DNA from: Pedobacter kyonggii
GTDB lineage: Bacteria; Bacteroidota; Bacteroidia; Sphingobacteriales; Sphingobacteriaceae
DNA length: 64,000 nucleotides
Reading direction: 5' to 3'
Assembly (NCBI RefSeq): GCF_004310665.1
Contig: NZ_SIXF01000028.1
Location: 1-64,000 of the forward strand
Both the position numbers and the translations under genes were made by a program. The notes under the pieces were generated by a model. The model searched no databases. It was not told where the DNA came from and saw nothing but the letters and a program-made list of their open reading frames with translations. Below, piece after piece: positions 1 through 7,230 of the stretch; position 1 is the first letter of the stretch, and the number at the start of each line of letters is the position of its first letter.

Positions 1-177
1 AAAGCCCATTGACTGAATGTGTTTTGTATTTGAGAACAGCTTAACACAAAGCCCATAACAAAATCCATCGGAGAAATCTTCTTTGCACTGCGCTGAAGAA
101 AACCACTGCTTCGAGCTATAGTATCAATGGTTGATCCATTAAAAAAAATATCAAATCTTTTCTTTATTTTAGAGTTG

Positions 178-231
178 AAAAAGCGGCTTGTAGACATTGT
201 CAAATGTGTTTAGAACTACAAGTTGCTTTTT
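178..231. terminator. long hairpin, probable bidirectional terminator
   Basis: A 16-bp inverted repeat (178-193 with 216-231, two G-T type mismatches) has an A-tract at one end and a T-tract at the other, so it could end transcription in either direction. The 22-nt loop contains a smaller ACAT/ATGT inversion. Apart from this and the repeat at 309-352, I see no gene in positions 1-470. Confidence 0.5.
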
Positions 232-308
232 CCCTTTTAAATAATAATCACAGACTTTTCAACCTTTGTCAATATCATTAACTTGACGCTAATGCGAACC
301 TTCCGGGA

Positions 309-352
309 GAGAAATCTTTGAGCTATGTTTATTGGGATAGTAAAGATTTCTC
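309..352. repeat. intergenic inverted repeat (GAGAAATCTTT arms)
   Basis: Perfect 11-bp arms GAGAAATCTTT (309-319) and AAAGATTTCTC (342-352) enclose a 22-nt loop. Similar 'gagaaatct' / 'agatttctc' words recur in the intergenic repeats near 31.1 kb and 33.6 kb, so this is probably another member of the dispersed palindromic family. Confidence 0.45.
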
Positions 353-470
353 CTCCGAAGGAGTTCCTTTGGAACACTACGATCAAAATGATGATTTATC
401 ATCAGATGTTGTTTGGTAAACCTTTTTGCTCTTTAATGGAAACGGGCCTAACGCGAAAGACACTTTAACA

Positions 471-935
471 TTAATTTGAAACCAGCTTTTTAGCCTCACT
501 TTCGCTGCTGATAAAGACTTTGTATACCTGAGTAATTTTCCATTCGCCTTCTTTATCTTTTTCCATGATGACAAAGTTTTGTTGTGCGCCATCAAATAAT
601 TCGTAATCAATATCTACACGTGTAATTACCAGGGCATCGGTTTCGGAAACAATACTAGAACTGATATTGCAATTGCGCTGAATTACGCCTTCATTTTTCT
701 TCATTTGGCTTAATACATCACTTGCTTTATGTTTAATTACCCTTACATCTCTATTCGAAGTAAAAACAGCATCCTCACTTAAAACAGCTTTTAACTTTTT
801 ATAGTCAGAATTCATGTAGCTGTCCATATAATAATTGATAACCGATTTATGACTTGCAGTTGGTTTTTCAGCTGCAAAAACATTATTTGTGATTGTAATA
901 CCTAGTAATAAAATCACTAAAGCTTTTAGTCTCAT
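471..935 (-). CDS. secreted NTF2/SnoaL-like protein
   Basis: A small exported protein of about 154 residues. I start it at the ATG at 935 because the next residues (MRLKALVILLLGITITNNVFAA) form a clean signal peptide; the longer open frame adds 22 residues that would spoil it. The mature part has the pattern of the NTF2/SnoaL fold: an N-terminal helix region (SVINYYMDSYMNSDYKKLKAVLSEDAVF), then alternating beta strands ending in EWKITQVYKVF. No catalytic residues are recognisable, so the function is unknown; many Bacteroidota paralogues are annotated as nuclear transport factor 2 family or putative lumazine-binding proteins. It stands alone, with a decayed insertion sequence upstream. Confidence 0.6.
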   Translation of the reverse strand: MRLKALVILLLGITITNNVFAAEKPTASHKSVINYYMDSYMNSDYKKLKAVLSEDAVFTSNRDVRVIKHKASDVLSQMKKNEGVIQRNCNISSSIVSETDALVITRVDIDYELFDGAQQNFVIMEKDKEGEWKITQVYKVFISSESEAKKLVSN

Positions 936-1075
936 AACTATCTGTGTTTTTTTATCAAATGTCGGCTGGAATAAAGAAAAATAATATGCAGATAACACCA
1001 TAATGATGAGGTAACTAAAATGTGATAAAATGAAAAGGTTATGTTTTCGTTTGATTAATTAACTCAAGTTGTTAG

Positions 1076-1901
1076 TTATGGTATTATTTTATTTAGCGTA
1101 AAAGCGAAGATGAATAATGTGGTTTTCAGGAGCCATCCCTTGAAAGTCACAGCATGAAGCTTTCTGAGGAATAATCCTTTGATCTCACTAATGGTTGTTT
1201 CTACCCTTTTACACATATATTCTTTGATAAAGGCAGCGCTTGGGCTGTCTTTTCTTTTGCATTGGATTTCCGGTGTACCTTTAAAGCGATCTGTTCAGTT
1301 TCCATTAACTGATCCTCGATCTCATAGTTGGTATACGCTGAATCAGCAAATATTTCACTTTCAGCAGGCAGCTCCATGGGTAGTTTCTTTAAAGCTAAAG
1401 CACCATGCTCGCTACCTGGTACAAAACCAAACTCAACCGGAATCCCATCTTTAGTGACCAATAGCTGTACTTTTACACCATAAAAGTACCTTCGCATACT
1501 GGTTTGTTTGCCATTCCACTGTTTATCCTTTAATATTTTAGCATTTGCTATTCGGATATTGTCGCATACAACAACAGGAAACGAATCCAATACATAACCC
1601 ATTTCACAGCTGATATACTTAAAATAATAACCAACTTGCATAAACAGGCTGTATATCAATTCAGAGACAGCATGTAATCTGCGGTTAAATCGGCTTTTAT
1701 CCAGCATTCCTGGTATCATTCCTGTCATCTTCATAAACTGTCTTGCTTATCCTGATGGCCACCGAAATATAATGAGGATACAACCGGGGAAGTAATTAAT
1801 TCGCTGTCGCTAACCTGTCTGCGACTGTCTTCATAATGGCTACTTGTTTTCAACAAATCATCTATAAAAAATATTCCTATAATTTTATCCTTTGTAAGCA
1901 T
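1076..1901 (-). pseudogene. IS982-family transposase, two frameshifts
   Basis: Three frames together give one IS982-like DDE transposase. The N-terminal part starts at the ATG at 1901 (MLTKDKIIGIFFIDDLLK) and runs to SLYFGGHQD, where a one-base change near 1745-1755 breaks the frame. The central part, from about 1743 to 1201, holds KMTGMIPGMLDKSRFNRRLH, then YVLDSFPVVVCDNIRI, YFYGVKVQLLVTKDGIP and the FADSAYTNYEIED block, covering the expected acidic catalytic positions. A second shift near 1215-1235 moves the C-terminus (KRVETTISEIKGLFLRKLHAVTF) into another frame, stopping at 1076-1078. The family assignment rests on these motifs from memory, not on a database search. Confidence 0.8.
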
Positions 1902-1952
1902 CAGACTGAGTTTTTAGTTGTCGTAAACCAAAGTTCTCTTTTCTGATGCTTA
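1896..1952. promoter_or_regulatory. hairpin over the transposase start codon
   Basis: Perfect 11-bp arms TAAGCATCAGA (1896-1906) and TCTGATGCTTA (1942-1952). The transposase ATG (complement of 1899-1901) lies inside the stem. By analogy with other insertion sequences, a transcript reading in from outside would fold and hide the start codon, limiting transposase production. This role is inferred. Confidence 0.45.
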
Positions 1953-2109
1953 ATTCTTTATCTTTTTATCTCGCAACTTGAGTTAATTAATTAGTTCAGT
2001 AGGTTCTTACCAGATGTGCACGAAACCAAATCAATAAGCAATTTAGGCGGTATGAAAATCCAAAAATGTGCGAAAATCATCATTATGAATAGAAAGAGGC
2101 TTTAAACGT

Positions 2110-2146
2110 AAAAAAGCAAACCCCAATCCTGGCAGTTTGCTTTTTT
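2110..2146. terminator. rho-independent terminator, probably bidirectional
   Basis: A perfect 12-bp stem AAAAAAGCAAAC (2110-2121) / GTTTGCTTTTTT (2135-2146) with a 13-nt loop. It lies about 110 nt beyond the stop of the AraC gene and would end the VOC-AraC transcript. The rest of 1992-2256 shows nothing coding. Confidence 0.7.
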
Positions 2147-2256
2147 AATCATTATTAACCTAAACAGGAAAAAACTTCTACAAATTTCGTCCTGCAAGAG
2201 CTTCAAAAATAGTTTCATCCTAACATTCAAAATATGCAGAAATCACTATTTATACT

Positions 2257-3123
2257 TTAGTTCAACCTACTCTTTCTGTATTTTAGAGGGGTAATATTGA
2301 ACGTGTGTTTAAATAACCTGATGAATGAGCTTGGGCATTCAAACCCTACTAAACCTACTATCTCGTTTAACGAATAAGTGGTAGTTTGCAATAATTTCTT
2401 AGCTCTGTTTAATCTTAAATGCACTAAAAACTGGTATGGGCTAATTTCATATGCTTCCTTAAATGTTCTTAACAAGTGGTTAACCGATAAACATGCCTGT
2501 TCGGCAATATTTTCTAATGTTATATTTTCATTATAATTACTGCTAATGTATTCTTTAGCGAGTGTTAATCTTTTTAGAACCTCTTCTCTGGTTTTTGTTT
2601 TGATAAAGCTGAGCTTATCCAGTTTCTGAAGCACTTCCTTATCGTAAATTTTATAATAGTTTAAAAGGCAGTGGTACATATATTCATTAATCAGCATTTC
2701 ATCTTTCAAACCTTTATCGAGCTGGTTTTTTAAATGCAGCACATTAAAACGCATATCGCCATTAAATGGATACAATGATTCGATAAATGCTGGTGTTCCT
2801 TTGGCCTCTTTTCCATCAAGTAAACTTTCATTGCTACTAGAGAAAGTATGATAAAAATCTTTAATGAAATTCTCTCCGAAAGAGACCGAAAACGTATTTA
2901 CCGGGCTTATAGAATCTATTTTGCTACAAAAATTTGTTCCTGCATTTACTACGGCAAATGTATCCGGGTAAATGCTAAACTTGCGCTTATTAATTTCGCA
3001 GTTTTCGGTTCCGCTGAAAACAAATTTAATGGTGTAGGCATCATTCTGTTGCTCGTAAAGTGCCTCACAGGTACTTTCGCTTATAATTTTGTTTCGATTG
3101 CTCAATTCCTTTACGTATCTCAT
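2257..3123 (-). CDS. AraC-family transcriptional regulator
   Basis: A 288-residue regulator starting at the ATG at 3123 (MRYVKELSNRNKIISEST); the longer frame would run into the upstream VOC gene. The C-terminal 100 residues are a typical AraC double helix-turn-helix: LAKEYISSNYNENITLENIAEQACLS, the second helix pair around SLNEIVGLVGFECPSSFIRLFK and the closing TPLKYRKSR. The N-terminal half looks like a cupin-type sensing domain, with several short beta-rich stretches. It begins only 4 nt after the VOC stop codon, so the two are almost certainly co-transcribed and the regulator probably responds to a metabolite linked to the VOC protein. The ligand cannot be read from the sequence. Confidence 0.85.
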   Translation of the reverse strand: MRYVKELSNRNKIISESTCEALYEQQNDAYTIKFVFSGTENCEINKRKFSIYPDTFAVVNAGTNFCSKIDSISPVNTFSVSFGENFIKDFYHTFSSSNESLLDGKEAKGTPAFIESLYPFNGDMRFNVLHLKNQLDKGLKDEMLINEYMYHCLLNYYKIYDKEVLQKLDKLSFIKTKTREEVLKRLTLAKEYISSNYNENITLENIAEQACLSVNHLLRTFKEAYEISPYQFLVHLRLNRAKKLLQTTTYSLNEIVGLVGFECPSSFIRLFKHTFNITPLKYRKSRLN

Positions 3124-3127
3124 GGCA

Positions 3128-3493
3128 TTAATCCTCGTTATAGTTACGTTGTTCCAAAATGATAAAATCGTTACCATAAGGATCAGAAAACTCGATACTT
3201 AAACCATCACTTAAGTAAGCTGGTCTATTTTTAAAAATAACCCCTCTCGATTTTAGCCTGCAATAATCTTTTAAACAATCATCGCTGGTTAATACAATTT
3301 TATTGGTCTGGTTTTGATGCTTTTGTTCTGACAGCAAAATATTAGTTTCGTGATCTACCTTAACCATGATTCCTTTTTCCTTTTCAGAAATCATTGTCGA
3401 TTCTGTAGGCATCCCTAAACAGTTGGCATAAAATGCATCTGCATCATTTAGTTGCTTTACTTGCACATAAAAGAATTTTGCAGATTGGTTCAT
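3128..3493 (-). CDS. VOC (glyoxalase/bleomycin resistance) family protein
   Basis: A 121-residue single-domain protein of the vicinal oxygen chelate superfamily. It opens with AKFFYVQVKQLNDADAFYANCLGM, the first beta-alpha-beta-beta-beta unit, and ends with LSIEFSDPYGNDFIILEQ, the usual C-terminal motif with the last metal-ligand-type Glu. VOC proteins include isomerases, dioxygenases and drug-binding proteins; nothing here fixes the substrate. It is the first gene of a two-gene unit with the AraC regulator. Confidence 0.8.
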   Translation of the reverse strand: MNQSAKFFYVQVKQLNDADAFYANCLGMPTESTMISEKEKGIMVKVDHETNILLSEQKHQNQTNKIVLTSDDCLKDYCRLKSRGVIFKNRPAYLSDGLSIEFSDPYGNDFIILEQRNYNED

Positions 3494-3599
3494 TGCCTTG
3501 TTTAATTGTATGATGTAAAATTAAACTGAAATTGAACCCAAAGCATCACCCAAAAAGGGTGATTTTCGCATTTATTTTTTAGCAGAATATAGGTATAGA

Positions 3600-4226
3600 T
3601 TAAATAAAGCGCTTTTCTTTGGCTGTTTTAATCGCTTCTGATTTAGAATTTACATCAAGTTTGATGTAAATATTTTTTACATGGCTTCTTACGGTTTCCT
3701 GATCAATAAACAGATCGTTTGCGATTTGAGATTTTGTCTGTCCGTTTGCAATCCGATCTAATATTTCGGTTTCACGTTTAGTTAAGGGAGAATTCAGGTT
3801 TTTTTGAAAAGAATGCATCACAATGCGCGCTACATTTGTACTCATGGCCCCTCCCCCGGTACTCACTTCTCTTACGGCATCTATAATTTTTGAAGCACTC
3901 GAATTTTTGGTGAGGTAACCACCTGCGCCCATGGTTAGGGCTTCGAAAACCAGTTCGGGCGAATCGAAAACGGTGAGGATAATAATATTCGCGTTGGGTA
4001 AGGCTTTTTTGATAAAAGGTAAGGCTTGCAGCCCGTTGGTGCCGGGCATCTGGATATCGAGCAAAATCACATCCGGATGATCAGCCTCTAAGTGTTTCTT
4101 GGCCAAATCGTAAGATGCATAAGCGTTTACGACTACAAATTCTTCAACATCACTTAATAACGATTCATAACCCATTCTTAAAATATCGTCATCTTCGATT
4201 AGAACAATTCGTAAATTCTGGCTCAT
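3600..4226 (-). CDS. NarL/LuxR-type response regulator
   Basis: A 208-residue response regulator. The receiver domain spans about residues 5-122 with the acidic pair near E11-D13, the phospho-acceptor Asp57 (VILLDIQMPG) and Lys107 (YLTKN). The LuxR-type helix-turn-helix covers about 140-205 (LTKRETEILDRIANGQTKSQIANDLFIDQETVRSHVKNIYIKL, seen in order). It starts 35 nt downstream of the sensor kinase gene on the same strand, so the two form a standard kinase-regulator pair. The target genes are unknown; the nearby phospholipase C and GDPD-GH16 genes are candidates by position only. Confidence 0.9.
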   Translation of the reverse strand: MSQNLRIVLIEDDDILRMGYESLLSDVEEFVVVNAYASYDLAKKHLEADHPDVILLDIQMPGTNGLQALPFIKKALPNANIIILTVFDSPELVFEALTMGAGGYLTKNSSASKIIDAVREVSTGGGAMSTNVARIVMHSFQKNLNSPLTKRETEILDRIANGQTKSQIANDLFIDQETVRSHVKNIYIKLDVNSKSEAIKTAKEKRFI

Positions 4227-4261
4227 TGTTGTGGTTGGTTTTAATTAAGACGCTTTTAGTG

Positions 4262-7192
4262 CTATTTTGTAACAGGAATTCTGGTAGAAATTGTTGTAGT
4301 GGTGCCTTTCCCCTTAATAGAAGAAATCTGAAAGGTCGATTTTATACGCTTGCAGCGCGTTTGAATATTGTTTAGCCCTCTTCCTTTCTGTACCGTTTCA
4401 AGATCAAAACCTTCGCCATCGTCTGTTGTCAAGATGTTTACTGTATCATGATCGGTTTCAATAACCATAATCAACACTTGAGTAGCTTTGGCATGTTTTA
4501 ACACATTATTTAACATCTCCTTAAAAATTAATGTTAGGTTTCGGTTAAACTCCATCGATAGGTGCAGTTTTTGGTATTTGCTTAACACGCCCTCCATTTT
4601 AAATGTAACGCCTGTATTTTGGAAAAGATCGATTCCAAAATTTTTAATGTGCATCAATATCTCAAAAAGATTATCGCTATGCGGGTCTAGCGCCCAAAGG
4701 ATATCTTTAGTTCCGGTATACAACAGACTGGCATTCTCTCTGATTAACCTGATGAGTTCTTTTTGCTCTTTTTCTGTTCCAGCTACCTTTTTATCCAAAA
4801 TTTCGGACAAAACATTAATCCGCGTTAGTTTATTGCCAATATCATCATGAAAATCTTCTGCAGTTTGCTCCCTTATTTTTTCCTGTTCTTTTAATTTTAA
4901 CTTTTCGAGCTGATATTTTTTGCGTTCTCTGGTTTTAAAAATCAGGTAAAAAATAAGCCAGATCAGAAATATAAGCGCCAAAAACGCAATGATCTTAAAT
5001 ATAATGGTATCGTAATATGGTGGTACAATGGTAAAGCTGAATTGCTCTACATTCGATTGCTGACCATTTGCAATCGCATACACCTGGAAGGTATAACTAC
5101 CTGGCCTTATGGCCGAGTATTCGATCTCCGTGTTGGGTACCGGCTTACTGAAATCGTTATCTACCCCAACCAGTTTGTAGCGGTAAAGAACGCTTTCTGG
5201 ATTGGTGAGGTAAACGCCTTTAAAACTTATCGAAACGTGGTTTTGACTATAATTAAGTTTATAAAATTTATCGCCTTTTCCGTTCAGATCAATTGAAATA
5301 TCTTTGGCCCGATCATTTTTATGAAAAACACTTACCTGTTGAATACGGATAAAAGGGTTCTTTTTATTCTCTGTAAGCACATTGGTTTTACACTGGATGA
5401 GTCCATTTATGGTACCCACCAATATGCTGTTTTTATAATTGATAATTGCGTTTTGGTTACACTCAACAATTAGCGGATGATCTCTAAAAACTTCATAATT
5501 TTGTTGCCGCTTATTAAAAGTTAATTTGTTAATCCCCCGCCCTGTTCCGGCCCATAAATTATTTTCATTATCGGTTGCAAGACTATAAATATCATTTGAG
5601 TTTAACCCGTTGGCAATAACATAACGTTTAATGGTTTTTGTTTTTAAATTCCATGTGATGATTCCGTCGCCAAGCGTAGCAAAAATTAAATTATCACCCT
5701 GTTTAATAATACTCAGTACGTAAACATTGGTGAGCGATTTGATGCGAAATGTTTTATCTATCTTTTTGTTTTTGATCAGCGTAACGCCATTTGAAGTACC
5801 AAGAAACACGCTATCCTTCCGCAAGGGATAAATACACGATAAATAACCATCAAATCCGCTTATTCTTTCGGTTTTCCCATCCTTTAAATAAGTAGATGAC
5901 ATGAGTCCGTTTATCCAGATCCCCCCTTCTTCATCTTCAGCTATCGAACTGTTATCAAACCTATCTGGTTTTAATACCTGGCTAAATTTCTGTCCGTCGT
6001 ATTTCCAAATACCATTGCCATAGGTAGAAAACCAAATATTTTTTGATTTATCGGCATAAACGAAGTAGATTTTTTTATCCTTAAAAGCGGGGATGTCAAC
6101 ATTTTGTACATCTTTACCATCATACCTAAAAACACCTTTGTTAAAAGTGCCAAACCAGAGGTTATCATTTTTATCTGCCGCTATTCCGCTTATTGGATAA
6201 GCCAGATTCTTGCCCTTAAACCTATTGTAACGAATAAAAGCATCGCCTTCATATTTGTAAATACCATCACTAAAACAAGATATCCAGATATTATTTTCAG
6301 CATCGCTAAATATTTCGTTAACCTGGTTATCGCTTAATCCATTTTCTCCGTTAAAATTGATGATTGAGCCATTTTCATTGATAAAGTAAGCCCCTTTTTC
6401 CGAACCCACCCACATATTTCCACGATGATCCTGCGCTATGGAATAATAGGTATCGATACCCGTTTTTTTAAAAAACGGTTTAACTGTTCCATTCTCCATC
6501 ACATAAATTCCACGGTGGGTTAAGAGATAGACCTTATTCTTTACGGTTTTATCAAATAATAGCTTCCGGATTGATAAAGTATTGATGGCCGGTGGTAACT
6601 CTTGATAGATTACCCAGTTGTTATTCTTTAGCTGATAAATGCCTTTTCCTGATGCAACAGCATATAGGTTTCCAGCGCTATCGCTGTTTATGGTATGGAT
6701 ACTTTTACCGGCGATGGAATAAAAAACAATTTTATCCTTTTCAATTTTGAAAAGCTTATATTCACTTATTCCCCAAATAATACCCAGCTTATCTTTAAGC
6801 AAATGGCTTACCCCTTTCCCAGAAAATAAGGTGTTTATTTTTCCGCGCTTAAGTATGCTAATGCCTGTTTCGGTGCCAAAAAGCACTTGTCTTTGGTTAT
6901 CCTCTACAATGCAGTTTACCGAGTTCGATCCTAATCCATCAGCCTTGCTGTATGAGGTAAATTGCCTGCCATCGAAATTACTTACCCCGCCAAAAGTGCC
7001 AAGCCAAAGCGTCCTGTCTTTTGCCTGAAAAATTACCATTACCTGCGATTGAGGCAAACCATCCTTTAGACTGTAATTGGTAAAATTATAGCTTTGAGCT
7101 GATAGCTTAAGGCTAAAAAGCAAAATGAAAGAAACTATGAAATTTACTTTGATTATAGACAGTTTACTGCACATGTAATACAAAATAAGCAT
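4262..7192 (-). CDS. two-component propeller sensor histidine kinase
   Basis: About 976 residues. The layout is a signal peptide (ending LKLSAQ), a periplasmic beta-propeller made of many WxGT/WFGT-type blades (such as LWLGTFGGVSNFDG, LWFGTFNKGVFRYDG, IWFSTYGNGIWKYDG, LWAGTGRGINKL), a Y_Y_Y domain (YRYKLVGVDNDF ... GSYTFQVYA), one membrane helix and a cytoplasmic HisKA_3 plus HATPase kinase. The phosphorylated His is in AEDFHDDIGNKL; the ATP site shows NNVLKHA, DDGEGF and GRGL. It resembles Bacteroidota polysaccharide or nutrient sensors but lacks the receiver and AraC domains of the hybrid type; its separate partner follows at 4226. The frame extends to a TTG at 7204 directly behind a hairpin, so I prefer the ATG at 7192; the ATG at 7174 is also possible. 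Confidence 0.88.
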   Translation of the reverse strand: MLILYYMCSKLSIIKVNFIVSFILLFSLKLSAQSYNFTNYSLKDGLPQSQVMVIFQAKDRTLWLGTFGGVSNFDGRQFTSYSKADGLGSNSVNCIVEDNQRQVLFGTETGISILKRGKINTLFSGKGVSHLLKDKLGIIWGISEYKLFKIEKDKIVFYSIAGKSIHTINSDSAGNLYAVASGKGIYQLKNNNWVIYQELPPAINTLSIRKLLFDKTVKNKVYLLTHRGIYVMENGTVKPFFKKTGIDTYYSIAQDHRGNMWVGSEKGAYFINENGSIINFNGENGLSDNQVNEIFSDAENNIWISCFSDGIYKYEGDAFIRYNRFKGKNLAYPISGIAADKNDNLWFGTFNKGVFRYDGKDVQNVDIPAFKDKKIYFVYADKSKNIWFSTYGNGIWKYDGQKFSQVLKPDRFDNSSIAEDEEGGIWINGLMSSTYLKDGKTERISGFDGYLSCIYPLRKDSVFLGTSNGVTLIKNKKIDKTFRIKSLTNVYVLSIIKQGDNLIFATLGDGIITWNLKTKTIKRYVIANGLNSNDIYSLATDNENNLWAGTGRGINKLTFNKRQQNYEVFRDHPLIVECNQNAIINYKNSILVGTINGLIQCKTNVLTENKKNPFIRIQQVSVFHKNDRAKDISIDLNGKGDKFYKLNYSQNHVSISFKGVYLTNPESVLYRYKLVGVDNDFSKPVPNTEIEYSAIRPGSYTFQVYAIANGQQSNVEQFSFTIVPPYYDTIIFKIIAFLALIFLIWLIFYLIFKTRERKKYQLEKLKLKEQEKIREQTAEDFHDDIGNKLTRINVLSEILDKKVAGTEKEQKELIRLIRENASLLYTGTKDILWALDPHSDNLFEILMHIKNFGIDLFQNTGVTFKMEGVLSKYQKLHLSMEFNRNLTLIFKEMLNNVLKHAKATQVLIMVIETDHDTVNILTTDDGEGFDLETVQKGRGLNNIQTRCKRIKSTFQISSIKGKGTTTTISTRIPVTK

Positions 7193-7209
7193 AATTTCTT
7201 TCAAAAGCC

Positions 7210-7228
7210 ATCCCCCTTTTTGGGGGAT
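7210..7228 (-). terminator. GC-rich hairpin between phospholipase C and sensor kinase
   Basis: ATCCCCC (7210-7216) and GGGGGAT (7222-7228) form a 7-bp stem with a 5-nt loop, directly after the phospholipase C stop and before the sensor kinase start. On the minus strand it is followed by GGCTTTT, so it could partly terminate plc transcription. It also sits where the kinase leader would be. Confidence 0.5.
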
Positions 7229-7230
7229 AT

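Larger units (their letters stand above)
1062..1983 (-). mobile_element. degenerate IS982-family insertion sequence
   Basis: About 920 bp bounded by the inverted repeats ACTCAAGTTG (1062-1071) and CAACTTGAGT (1974-1983). The match extends outward to 18 bp (1054-1071 / 1974-1991) through AT-rich flanks that include a possible 6-bp target duplication TAATTA on each side. Size and coding content fit the IS982 family. The transposase reading frame is broken twice, so the copy cannot move on its own. The intact inverted repeats suggest it could still be mobilised in trans if an intact relative exists elsewhere. Confidence 0.75.

Noticed and set aside
383-610. 75-residue open frame on the minus strand overlapping the NTF2-like gene
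   Set aside because: It overlaps the better-supported gene, has no family resemblance and covers a repeat; treated as chance.
605-620. Other CACGTG words (for example near 605 and 36070) as further parS sites
   Set aside because: They match only the central six to eight bases, far fewer than the mnmG sites.
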